From Nitriliruptorales bacterium (GTDB taxonomy: Bacteria > Actinomycetota > Nitriliruptoria > Euzebyales > Egibacteraceae): 11,237 nucleotides of DNA. The stretch lies in the NCBI GenBank assembly GCA_007133145.1, contig SLNF01000087.1, positions 1 through 11,237 of the forward strand. The letters run 5' to 3'. The notes below the pieces were generated by a model. That model did no database searches, had not been told where the DNA came from, and saw only the letters and a program-made list of their open reading frames with translations. Numbering within the stretch: position 1 is the stretch's first letter; each line of letters begins with the position of its first letter. Both the position numbers and the translations under genes were made by a program. Positions 1 to 6,506 of this stretch are shown one piece after another.

Positions 1-124
1 CGGGGGGCGGCCGGCCTGGGGGAGGCGGCGCGCCCGGGGGTGGCTGCCCCGGTGGCGGCGGGGCCCCCGGCGGTGGCGGCGGCGCACCAGGCGGCGGCGC
101 AGCAGGCGGTGGATGGTCGCTCAT
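1..124 (-). CDS. Proline-rich N-terminus of an unidentified protein (partial)
   Basis: An ATG on the minus strand (122-124) opens a frame that runs off the left edge after 41 codons. It begins MSDHPPPAAPPPG and continues as repeated APPPP/GQPPP/GRPPP units, so almost every residue is Pro, Gly or Ala. Such leaders are common at the cytoplasmic N-terminus of actinobacterial membrane proteins (for example DUF4190- or RDD-type proteins), but the folded part lies outside the window and no family can be named. A G-rich stretch (GTGGGGTG) just upstream could serve as a weak ribosome site. The plus-strand frames over the same bases read as Gly/Ala- or Arg-rich low complexity, and one stops at 124. 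The proline-rich reading with a clean start is preferred. It lies 172 bases downstream of the phosphatase gene on the same strand. Confidence 0.55.
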   Translation of the reverse strand, partial: MSDHPPPAAPPPGAPPPPPGAPPPPGQPPPGAPPPPGRPPP

Positions 125-145
125 GACGCACCCCACGAAGGTCAC

Positions 146-164
146 GGAGGTCCCACCGACCTCC
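146..164. other. Small hairpin upstream of the proline-rich gene
   Basis: The arms GGAGGT (146-151) and ACCTCC (159-164) pair perfectly around a 7-base loop. The hairpin lies about 20 bases upstream of the minus-strand ATG at 124. A second 5-bp hairpin (275-289, GGTGG/CCACC) sits 8 bases after the phosphatase stop. Neither is followed by a T-run in the minus direction, so neither is a convincing intrinsic terminator. The rest of 125-296 shows no recognisable gene or promoter. Confidence 0.25.
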
Positions 165-296
165 CCAGGGCAACGTAGGCCTCCAGGCCGGGCGCGGAAG
201 CGGTCGTTGGTCCCGGCCGCGGAAGGCGAACAGCACGACCGAGCGTCGCAGCGCGATGACCGTGGGTCGGACGCGGTGGAGGCCCCACCGGTTGGT

Positions 297-1385
297 TCAG
301 CGGTCCTGGCGACCCCCAGTGGCCCGCGCGACCGCGTCGAGGTTCGGCACGCTCTCGGGGTGGCGCGCACGGACGACGCGGGCCGCCTCCCCGAGGGCCG
401 CGCCGCGGCCGACGAGATGGGCGACGACGACCGCCGGGGAACGGCCCATCCCCGCGGTGCAGTGGACGTAGACCCGGTGGCCGCCGGTGAGCAGGTCCTC
501 GAGCCGCGCCGTCGCCTCCGGCAGGCGGGCGGCGAGGTCCTCGGCGTCGAAGTCGATGATCGGCACGCGGGCGAGCGCGAGGCCTGCGCTCCGCAACGTC
601 GGCTCGAGCGCGCGGGGGTCGAGACCACGCTGCCGCAGGTCGTCGTCGGTCTGGACGTTGAGCACCGCGGTGACCCCGGCCTCGGCGAGGCGCGCGGCGT
701 CATCGCGACCCTGAGGGTAGGGGCCGACCGCGACCGCGTCGGTGACCCAGTCGAGGCTGAGGCCGGTCACGACGTTGGCGTCGTCGGTCTCGACGACGCC
801 GTTGGCGACCTCCCAGGGCGGCAGCACGCCGACGTGGCGGTTGGGTTCGCGTTCCCAGCGCGCCCGCCCGTCGAGGACGACGTAGCGGTAGGCCGTCTCG
901 CCATAGGGCCCGCCGAGGGGCAGGAGGCCCTCCCACTTCCCGTCGTCGAGGCGGTCGAGGGGCTGCGGACTGCGCCATGCGCCGAGCGCGGGCCCGTCGC
1001 CGACGACGGCGAGGCGCCGACCGGGGGCGACGCGGTGCGCCACGACGAAGCGTACGAGGGTCGCCCGCCAGGCCTGCTCGAGCACACGACGGCCGTCGGG
1101 ATCACGCCGCAGCGCCGAGGGGCGGGTCCAGCGCGCGAAGCCCTCCTCGTCGCTGCGTGCACCGGTGGCAGGGTCGAGCACGGCGAGGCGATAGGCCACA
1201 CGTGCCGACAGCACCGCCTCGCCCTCCCAGAGGCCCGGCTCGTGCTCGCGCAGCCGGAGCACCCGTGACGGCTCGCCGCCGACCGGGGCCACGTCCCCAG
1301 CGATGAGGACCGGGACACCGGCGGGATCGGCGAGGCGGAGACGCACGCGGACCGGCTCGGGGACGGCGCCGGCGCGATCGCTCAC
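297..1385 (-). CDS. Laforin/SEX4-like phosphatase with N-terminal starch-binding-type modules
   Basis: This 362-residue protein probably removes phosphate from a glycogen-like glucan. Residues about 10-75 look like a degenerate CBM20/CBM48-type beta domain (GLWEGE, YRLAVLD). Residues about 110-188 form a clearer CBM20-like module with LGAW (134-137), W151, YRYVVLDG (167-173) and WEREPNR (177-183). Residues about 211-356 are a dual-specificity phosphatase domain with nucleophile Cys309 and Arg315 in HCTAGMGRSP, preceded by DFDAEDLAARLP (278-289), which supplies the likely general acid Asp278. The loop C-T-A-G-M-G-R fits the glucan-phosphatase signature (Cys, polar, Ala-Gly, hydrophobic, Gly-Arg). 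As recalled, plant SEX4 has the same loop and a closely similar DFDAFDLRMRLP stretch. The module order (binding domain first) is that of laforin. There is no signal peptide, so the protein is cytosolic. The GTG start is supported by GAGG 8 bases upstream. The gene is divergent from the DUF427 gene, 77 bases away. Phosphatase identity is firm; the glucan substrate is inferred. Confidence 0.88.
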   Translation of the reverse strand: MSDRAGAVPEPVRVRLRLADPAGVPVLIAGDVAPVGGEPSRVLRLREHEPGLWEGEAVLSARVAYRLAVLDPATGARSDEEGFARWTRPSALRRDPDGRRVLEQAWRATLVRFVVAHRVAPGRRLAVVGDGPALGAWRSPQPLDRLDDGKWEGLLPLGGPYGETAYRYVVLDGRARWEREPNRHVGVLPPWEVANGVVETDDANVVTGLSLDWVTDAVAVGPYPQGRDDAARLAEAGVTAVLNVQTDDDLRQRGLDPRALEPTLRSAGLALARVPIIDFDAEDLAARLPEATARLEDLLTGGHRVYVHCTAGMGRSPAVVVAHLVGRGAALGEAARVVRARHPESVPNLDAVARATGGRQDR

Positions 1386-1462
1386 CCGGCCAGCCTCGCA
1401 GTCCGAGCGCCCCGGCGCGACGGAACGCTACGCTGACGGCCCCACGCCTGAGGGGAGCAGCG
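1386..1462. promoter_or_regulatory. Divergent intergenic region, phosphatase / DUF427 gene
   Basis: The 77 bases between the two divergent starts must hold both promoters. A TACGCT hexamer (about 1429-1434) could be a -10 element for the plus-strand gene, but no good -35 match is visible. The AGGGGAG ribosome site of the DUF427 gene lies at its right end. No operator-like repeat was seen. Confidence 0.3.
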
Positions 1463-2194
1463 ATGGCCGAGGCCCGCGGCCGGGTCCGCGTCGAGACCGG
1501 CACCAAGCGTGTGCGCGCCTACCTCGGCGGGCGCCCCGCGGCCGACACGACACGCCCGCTGCTCGTCTGGGAGTCGCCGCACTACCCCACGTACTACCTG
1601 CCGCTCGCCGATGTCGCGGCCGACCTCGACCCCACCGGCGCGACCGAGCGCTCCCCCTCGCGCGGAACCGCGGAGGTCTGTGACGTCCGTCTCGAGGGGG
1701 CGACCGCGACCGGCGCCGCCCTGCGCTACACCGAGCCGGCGCTCGAGGCGCTACGCGGGCACGTGCGCCTCGACTGGCAGGCGATGGAGGCCTGGTTCGA
1801 GGAGGACGAGGAGGTGTTCGTCCACCCCCGCGACCCCTACGTGCGCATCGACGCCCTGCGTTCGACCCGCCACGTCGTCGCGACGTTCGACGGTGCGGTC
1901 CTCGCCGACTCGCACGCCCCGGTCATCCTCTACGAGACCGGCCTGCCCCCGCGGCACTACCTACCGGCCACCGACGTCCGACTCGACCTGCTCACGCCCT
2001 CGGCGACGGTGACCCACTGCCCCTACAAGGGCTCGACGCGCTACTTCGACCTCCACCTCGATAGCCGTGTCGAGCGCGACCTCGCGTGGAGCTACCCGAC
2101 GCCCCTGCCGGAGTCGCGGCCGATCGCCGGGCTCGTGTGCCTGCCCGCCGAGCGCGTCGACCTCACCGTCGACGGTCGCCCGCCCGGGCGGTAG
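1463..2194 (+). CDS. Tandem DUF427 (PF04248) domain protein
   Basis: This 243-residue cytosolic protein contains two DUF427 domains of unknown biochemical role. The first, about residues 15-95, has VRAYLGGRPAADT, LLVWESPHYPTYYLP and DVAADL. The second, about residues 136-215, has the canonical series VVATFDGAVLADS, VILYETGLPPRHYLP, DVRLDLL and HCPYKGSTRYFDL. The first copy lacks the CPYKG motif and has SRGTAEVCDV in its place, so the N-terminal half looks diverged and the C-terminal half conserved. Aromatic-rich residues 102-128 (WQAMEAWFEEDEEVFVHPRDPY) link the halves. Double-domain versions are common in actinobacteria. The ATG start follows AGGGGAG with suitable spacing. The stop lies only 6 bases before the convergent stop of the deacetylase gene, so there is no room for a separate terminator. 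No function is assigned. Confidence 0.9.
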   Translation: MAEARGRVRVETGTKRVRAYLGGRPAADTTRPLLVWESPHYPTYYLPLADVAADLDPTGATERSPSRGTAEVCDVRLEGATATGAALRYTEPALEALRGHVRLDWQAMEAWFEEDEEVFVHPRDPYVRIDALRSTRHVVATFDGAVLADSHAPVILYETGLPPRHYLPATDVRLDLLTPSATVTHCPYKGSTRYFDLHLDSRVERDLAWSYPTPLPESRPIAGLVCLPAERVDLTVDGRPPGR

Positions 2195-2200
2195 GGATCG

Positions 2201-3859
2201 TCAGTCGCAGGCGTCGGGACGGTCGTAACCGGTGCGCAGCTGGCAGACCACGCCCTCACTGATGACCGCCTGGCCCCCAAGGACGGTGACCCGTTCGGAG
2301 CCCTCGTCGTTGATCCACGCGTGCACCTGCGGCGCGAGGCGGTCACCTCCGGTCAGCAGCAGCGGGCGTTGCCATCGTGCGGCGAGCACGCCGCCAGCCA
2401 GGCCGTCGGCGAACGTCGTCCCACTGACGACGAGGGGATCGGCGCCGTAGCCCCGACCTCGCGCCACCTGGGCGACCGCCACCGCCGTGGCGGTGCGGTC
2501 CGCTCCGGCGATGCGCTCGACCTCCACGTCGATGAGTCCCTCGAGCGCGGCATCGGAGACCGCCGAGGTCCCGCCCACGACCACGACCCGCTCCGCGCCG
2601 AGCGCATCGATCCACGTCGGGAGCAGCGGATGCCCCCTGGCTGGGGTGAGCAGGATCGGCCAGCCCTGACCGGCCGCCACCGACCCGACCGCGAGGGCGT
2701 CGGCGAAGCCCTCCCCGGTGACGAGGTACACCCCCTCGGTGCCTGCCCCCGCAACCTGGCCAGCGACCCGCACCGCGGTCTCGTAACGGTCGCGTCCGCG
2801 CACCCCCCTCGTGTGGACGCCCAGGGATCGCAGGGCTTCGTCGACGGTCTCGGAGATCGCGCCGATGACGAAGACCCGCTCGACGCCGAGTCGCGCGAGC
2901 TCCGCGGCGACCGCAGGCAGCAGCCGGTCCTGGGTCGAGAGCAGCAACGGGCCGTCCACCGCACCCGCGAGCACCGAGGCCGCCAGCGCGTCGGGGTAGT
3001 CCTGCCCGGTGGCGAGCACCGCGGCTTCGGCACCCTGCGGCCATCCGGCCTGGCTGACCGCGACGGCCGTGGCGTACCGGTCAGCGCCAGCGAGGCGTGA
3101 GACCTCCTGTGCAGGGGCGACCTGGACGGGGGGTGGCGGGGGCGGCGTCGCGGGTGCCGGTGGCGTGGGCGCGACGACCCTGCCGCGCCCGTCGATCAGG
3201 CCGAAGCAGTAGCCGCGGGCACGCGCGGTGTCGATGATCCGCGGCAGGGCCCCGACCGTCTTCGGCGTGGTCGACCCACCGTCATGGAGGAGGATGATCG
3301 CGCCGGGGGCCAGACGGGCCGTGACGTGACGGGCGATCGTCGAGGAGGAGTACCCGCGCCAATCCTGGGGGTCGACGGTCCAGAGGACGTGGGCGTAGCC
3401 GGCGTCGCGCAGCACCCGACGCACTCGGCTGCTCGTCGCACCGTAGGGCGGGCGCACCGCCCTGACCGGCGGAGCCCCGGCCTCGCGGATCGCCCGGTGG
3501 GTTGCCCCAACCGTCGAGCGGATCCGGGAGTCCGACAACGACGTGAGCCGCTCGTGCCGGTAGGTGTGGTTGGCCACGGCATGCCCCTCGCGATGCTGGC
3601 GCCGCACGAGGCTCGGACGGCTACGGACCCGCTGACCGACGACGAAGAACGTCGCAGGCACACCCCGGCGGCGCAGCGCGTCGAGCACCGACGGGGTGTG
3701 GTGGCTGGGGCCGTCATCGAAGGTGAGGGCGATGTGCCCGCGTCGGCAATCCGCCGCCCTGGCCTGGGGAGCGGGCCCGAGGCTGAGCAGCGACAGCACC
3801 AGGCCACCGATGAGGGCGGCACCGAGCGTGCGCGACCACCACCGTGGACGGCGCAGCAT
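2201..3859 (-). CDS. Exported polysaccharide deacetylase with three CWB2 wall-anchoring modules
   Basis: This is a NodB-type deacetylase likely to remove N-acetyl (or O-acetyl) groups from a wall glycan outside the cell. With the start at 3859 it has 552 residues. Residues 1-36 are a typical signal peptide (LRRPRWWSR, hydrophobic GAALIGGLVLSLLSL, cut after AQARA-type Ala). The catalytic domain spans about 40-225 and shows all five motifs: TFDDGPS (46-52), HTYRH (98-102), RPPYGA (136-141), VDPQDW (162-167) and LLHDG (190-194). A Pro-rich linker (230-250) leads to three CWB2 modules at about 252-347, 351-440 and 447-540, each opening with a GADR/GRDR-ATA/ETA motif and closing with a VxxxGG-A-S motif. 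The start is uncertain. GTG 3934 or ATG 3928 has an AGGAAG site but adds residues rich in disfavoured codons and a long pre-signal stretch. ATG 3859 gives the better signal peptide and codon use. CWB2 modules in clostridial proteins bind anionic wall polymers. Confidence 0.92.
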   Translation of the reverse strand: MLRRPRWWSRTLGAALIGGLVLSLLSLGPAPQARAADCRRGHIALTFDDGPSHHTPSVLDALRRRGVPATFFVVGQRVRSRPSLVRRQHREGHAVANHTYRHERLTSLSDSRIRSTVGATHRAIREAGAPPVRAVRPPYGATSSRVRRVLRDAGYAHVLWTVDPQDWRGYSSSTIARHVTARLAPGAIILLHDGGSTTPKTVGALPRIIDTARARGYCFGLIDGRGRVVAPTPPAPATPPPPPPVQVAPAQEVSRLAGADRYATAVAVSQAGWPQGAEAAVLATGQDYPDALAASVLAGAVDGPLLLSTQDRLLPAVAAELARLGVERVFVIGAISETVDEALRSLGVHTRGVRGRDRYETAVRVAGQVAGAGTEGVYLVTGEGFADALAVGSVAAGQGWPILLTPARGHPLLPTWIDALGAERVVVVGGTSAVSDAALEGLIDVEVERIAGADRTATAVAVAQVARGRGYGADPLVVSGTTFADGLAGGVLAARWQRPLLLTGGDRLAPQVHAWINDEGSERVTVLGGQAVISEGVVCQLRTGYDRPDACD

Positions 3860-3888
3860 GGCGGCATGCGCCACGGTGGACGGCGCAG
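3839..3888. repeat. Two copies of an 18-bp direct repeat around the deacetylase start
   Basis: The sequence CCAC-N-GTGGACGGCGCAG occurs at 3839-3856 and 3871-3888 with one mismatch (17 of 18 identical). The copies are spaced 32 bases start to start, about three helical turns. The first half, CCACNGTGG, is itself palindromic. Because 32 is not a multiple of three, the repeat is not a duplicated peptide. It brackets the preferred ATG (3857-3859) and could be an operator, or a chance duplication. Confidence 0.5.
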
Positions 3889-4240
3889 GGGATCGCGGCG
3901 TTTCCCACCTGCCCTCTACCCGGGCCATCCGCACCACCGCTTCCTGCGGACGTACTGCGCTGCGCTGAACGTCAAACGGTTCCACCGTCGCGACGTCGTC
4001 AACGTTCGCGGTCCCCGGTCTCCCGGCCCAGGGGGCCGACCGTGGAAGGCAAGCAGACTGCGGCGTCGTGGCACGGTGATCCTTCCCGTGGCGGTCGCCG
4101 GTCAAGGCTGCTGAAGGGCCCTGGCGGACCGTGCGCTACGGCCCTGGCACGGGTCCGCAGGATGACCTCGACTCGGGCGTCGAACCGTGACCGTGCGGCC
4201 CGACGACGGCGACGCAGCAGCCACGACCGAAGGCGACGGC
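3860..4240. promoter_or_regulatory. Divergent intergenic region between deacetylase and GHL10 genes
   Basis: About 380 bases separate the two preferred starts. In the minus direction TTGAC occurs twice (3998-4002 and 3971-3975). The second could be a -35 box with a poor TACGTC -10 about 15 bases on. AGGAAG (3940-3945, minus) is the only good ribosome site upstream of the deacetylase and supports possible starts at 3934 or 3928. On the plus strand, GTG 4187 opens the GHL10 frame without a ribosome site, while GAAGG at 4229-4233 precedes GTG 4241. No other gene or structured RNA is evident. Confidence 0.35.
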
Positions 4241-6433
4241 GTGAGGGATGGCCGGCACGCGGACGCCTGGCGGCACACGCTGCTCGCGGCGATCCTCCTG
4301 CTCGTGCTCGTCGGCGCTGTGGCAGCCGTCGCACCCGCCGCCGCGGAGCCGACCGACTGCCCGGTGGCGGTGTCGACCACCGCGCCGATCGACCGGGTCG
4401 CGGGGGCGGACCGGTTCGCCACCGCGGCCTGCGCGTCGCGGGCCACGTTCGAGGGTGGCGCCGACCACGTCGTCCTCGCGAGGGGCGACAGCGCCGGCGG
4501 CCTCGCCGATGCCCTCGCCGGAGCGGTGCTCGCCCACGCCGTCGACGGACCCGTCCTGCTGACGACGCCGGAGGCCCTGCCGTCGGCGACCGCCGCCGAA
4601 CTCGACCGGCTGGCCCCGGAGCGGGTCACCGTCCTCGGCGGGGAGGCGGCGGTGGCCGAGGTGGTGCTCGAGGAAGTTGCCGCCGTGCTCGAGGGCGTGG
4701 CGCTCGACCGTCTCGCGGGCACGGATCGCGCCGGGACCGCGGCCCTGGCTGCCGAGGCCGCCGGCGGGGGCGACGCGGCCTTCGTCGTCAACGGCCACCG
4801 GCCCGCCGACGCCCTCGTGGCCGCAGCGCCCGCAGCCCGCGCCGGCACACGGCTGCTCCTCGTCCGAGCCGACCGGATCCCGCCCTCCACCGCTGCGGCC
4901 CTGCGCGACGTCGACGAGGTCGTCATCGTCGGCGGCCACGGGGTCGTCTCCGGTGGGGTCGAGGCGACGCTGCGAGCGGGCCGTGAGGGTGGGGTGCGGC
5001 GTGTGGCGGGAGGCGACCGCGCCGAGACCGCGGCGTCGATGGCCCGGGCCTTCCCCGCAGAGGGTCGCGGGCACCTCGTGGCCCGCGGTGATGCGAGCCT
5101 CGTCGACGCCGTGGCCGCCGGTTGGTCCGCGGCTCGTGACGACGGGGGACCCGTCCTCTACGTCGGCGCGGGGTGGCCCGGCCGAGGCAGCGACCGCTGG
5201 CTGCGGCTCGGCGGCCTCGTCGACGAGCGACCGCTGCGCCTCGTCGGTGGCCCCGCGGTGCTCGGCGAAGGCCTCGTGACCGCGCTCGAGGCCCGCTACG
5301 CCGAGGCGCGCGGGGGCGGGCCAGCCGCCGAGGTCCGCGGCGTCTGGGTCCACCTCTTCGACGACGCGGTCAAGACCCGCCAGGGGATCCACGGGGTCCT
5401 CGACGACGTCGCGGCGACCAACGCCAACACCGTCATCGTGCAGGTGGCGCGCCGGCAGGACGCCTACTACGCCTCCGAGGTCCTGCCCGCCACCCCCGAC
5501 CCCCGGCTCGAGGACGGCCTCGACCTCCTCGAGGTCCTCGTGCCCGCCGCTCACGACCGCGGGCTGTCGGTGCAGGCGTGGGTCTCGGTCCTGCCGGCCT
5601 ACCATCCCGCCTACGACGGCCTCGCCCTGCCCGCCGGCCACGTGTGGCGGGAGCACGGCCCCGACAGCGACGACCCGTGGGTGACGCGCAGCCGCGACGG
5701 CACCGACGGGCTCTACCTCGACCCCGGGGTGCCCGCGGTCGGCGGGCACGTCGCCGCGGTGGCCGGTGAGCTCGCGGCCGCGTACGACGTCGACGCGGTC
5801 CACCTCGACTACGTCCGCTACGAGGACGCGCGTTGGGGCTACCACCCCACGTCGCTCGCCCGCTTCCGCAAGGCGACCGGCGCGGTGGGCACGCCCGCCG
5901 AGGACGACCCCGCCTGGAACGCGTGGCGACGAGCCCAGGTCGATGCGCTCGCGCGCCGGGCCGCCGCGGCGGTACGCGCCGCCGACCCCGACGTCGCGGT
6001 GACGCTCGCCGCGAGCACGATGGGCGCCGGGCCGACGAGTGCGGGCGGCTACGAGCGCACGCGCACCTACCGCGACGTCTTCCAGGACTGGCCGTCGTGG
6101 CTCGCCGACGGGACGATCGACGCCGCCCTGCCGATGAACTACTTCCGTGCGCACGTGGCAGCGCAGCAGGAGTGGTTCGACGACTGGACGACGTGGCAGC
6201 GCGACCTTGCCCGCGGTGACGGCGTCCTCGCCGTCGGCCAGGGCGGGTTCCTCAACGACGTCGACGGCTCGCTCACCCAGATCGCCGCCGCGCGTGGGCG
6301 CAGCGACGGCGCGGTCGTCTACAGCTACCAGGGCACGACCTCCGCCGGGCCGGGCCAGCAGCTGCTCGCCCGGCTCGCCGTGACCCTCTGGTCGGAGCCG
6401 GCCCCGCCACCGTCGTCGCTCACCGCACCCTGA
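4241..6433 (+). CDS. Exported GHL10 (DUF187) glycosyl-hydrolase-like protein with three CWB2 modules
   Basis: This is a putative secreted, wall-attached glycan hydrolase of 730 residues. Residues 1-35 form a signal peptide (hydrophobic LLAAILLLVLVGAVAAV, then APAAA). Three CWB2 modules follow at about 51-150 (DRVAGADRFATA ... VTVLGGEAAV), 155-245 (DRLAGTDRAGTA ... VVIVGGHGVV) and 252-350 (RRVAGGDRAETA ... LRLVGGPAVL). The third has lost the usual PDALA core. Residues about 363-690 are a GHL10/YngK-type TIM-barrel domain: EVRGVWVHLFDD, NANTVIVQVARRQDAYY, DRGLSVQAWVSVLP, the HLDYVRYE motif (521-528) with a candidate catalytic Asp, and ALPMNYF (629-635). E. coli DigH (YddW) of this family cleaves denuded peptidoglycan glycan strands; a similar role here is inference. 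GTG 4241 is preferred because GAAGG lies 7 bases upstream and it gives a normal signal peptide. GTG 4187 would add 18 acidic residues. Confidence 0.9.
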   Translation: MRDGRHADAWRHTLLAAILLLVLVGAVAAVAPAAAEPTDCPVAVSTTAPIDRVAGADRFATAACASRATFEGGADHVVLARGDSAGGLADALAGAVLAHAVDGPVLLTTPEALPSATAAELDRLAPERVTVLGGEAAVAEVVLEEVAAVLEGVALDRLAGTDRAGTAALAAEAAGGGDAAFVVNGHRPADALVAAAPAARAGTRLLLVRADRIPPSTAAALRDVDEVVIVGGHGVVSGGVEATLRAGREGGVRRVAGGDRAETAASMARAFPAEGRGHLVARGDASLVDAVAAGWSAARDDGGPVLYVGAGWPGRGSDRWLRLGGLVDERPLRLVGGPAVLGEGLVTALEARYAEARGGGPAAEVRGVWVHLFDDAVKTRQGIHGVLDDVAATNANTVIVQVARRQDAYYASEVLPATPDPRLEDGLDLLEVLVPAAHDRGLSVQAWVSVLPAYHPAYDGLALPAGHVWREHGPDSDDPWVTRSRDGTDGLYLDPGVPAVGGHVAAVAGELAAAYDVDAVHLDYVRYEDARWGYHPTSLARFRKATGAVGTPAEDDPAWNAWRRAQVDALARRAAAAVRAADPDVAVTLAASTMGAGPTSAGGYERTRTYRDVFQDWPSWLADGTIDAALPMNYFRAHVAAQQEWFDDWTTWQRDLARGDGVLAVGQGGFLNDVDGSLTQIAAARGRSDGAVVYSYQGTTSAGPGQQLLARLAVTLWSEPAPPPSSLTAP

Positions 6434-6506
6434 CGCCAACGAGCCGGAGCCACGCCGCGCTCGAGCCTGAGGATGCTGTGCGCAGGGCGGCGGCGTCAGC
6501 GACTGC

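Noticed and set aside
123..1268. Long plus-strand open frame over the phosphatase gene
   Set aside because: Its product is low-complexity Arg/Gly/Val-rich sequence with no domain. The minus strand encodes clear CBM20-like and phosphatase motifs over the same bases.
3967..3982. GAAC-N8-GTTC as a LexA (SOS) box
   Set aside because: The actinobacterial SOS box has a 4-base spacer (GAAC-N4-GTTC); here the spacer is 8 bases.
4136..6439. Long minus-strand open frame opposite the GHL10 gene
   Set aside because: The translation is Arg/Gly/Val/Asp-rich without motifs, while the plus strand encodes a signal peptide, CWB2 modules and a GHL10 domain. It is an artefact of high GC.
6434..6506. Bidirectional terminator between the convergent GHL10 and beta-helix genes
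   Set aside because: Only an 8-bp GCTCGAGC palindrome and scattered GC repeats are visible; no stable stem with a T-run on either strand.
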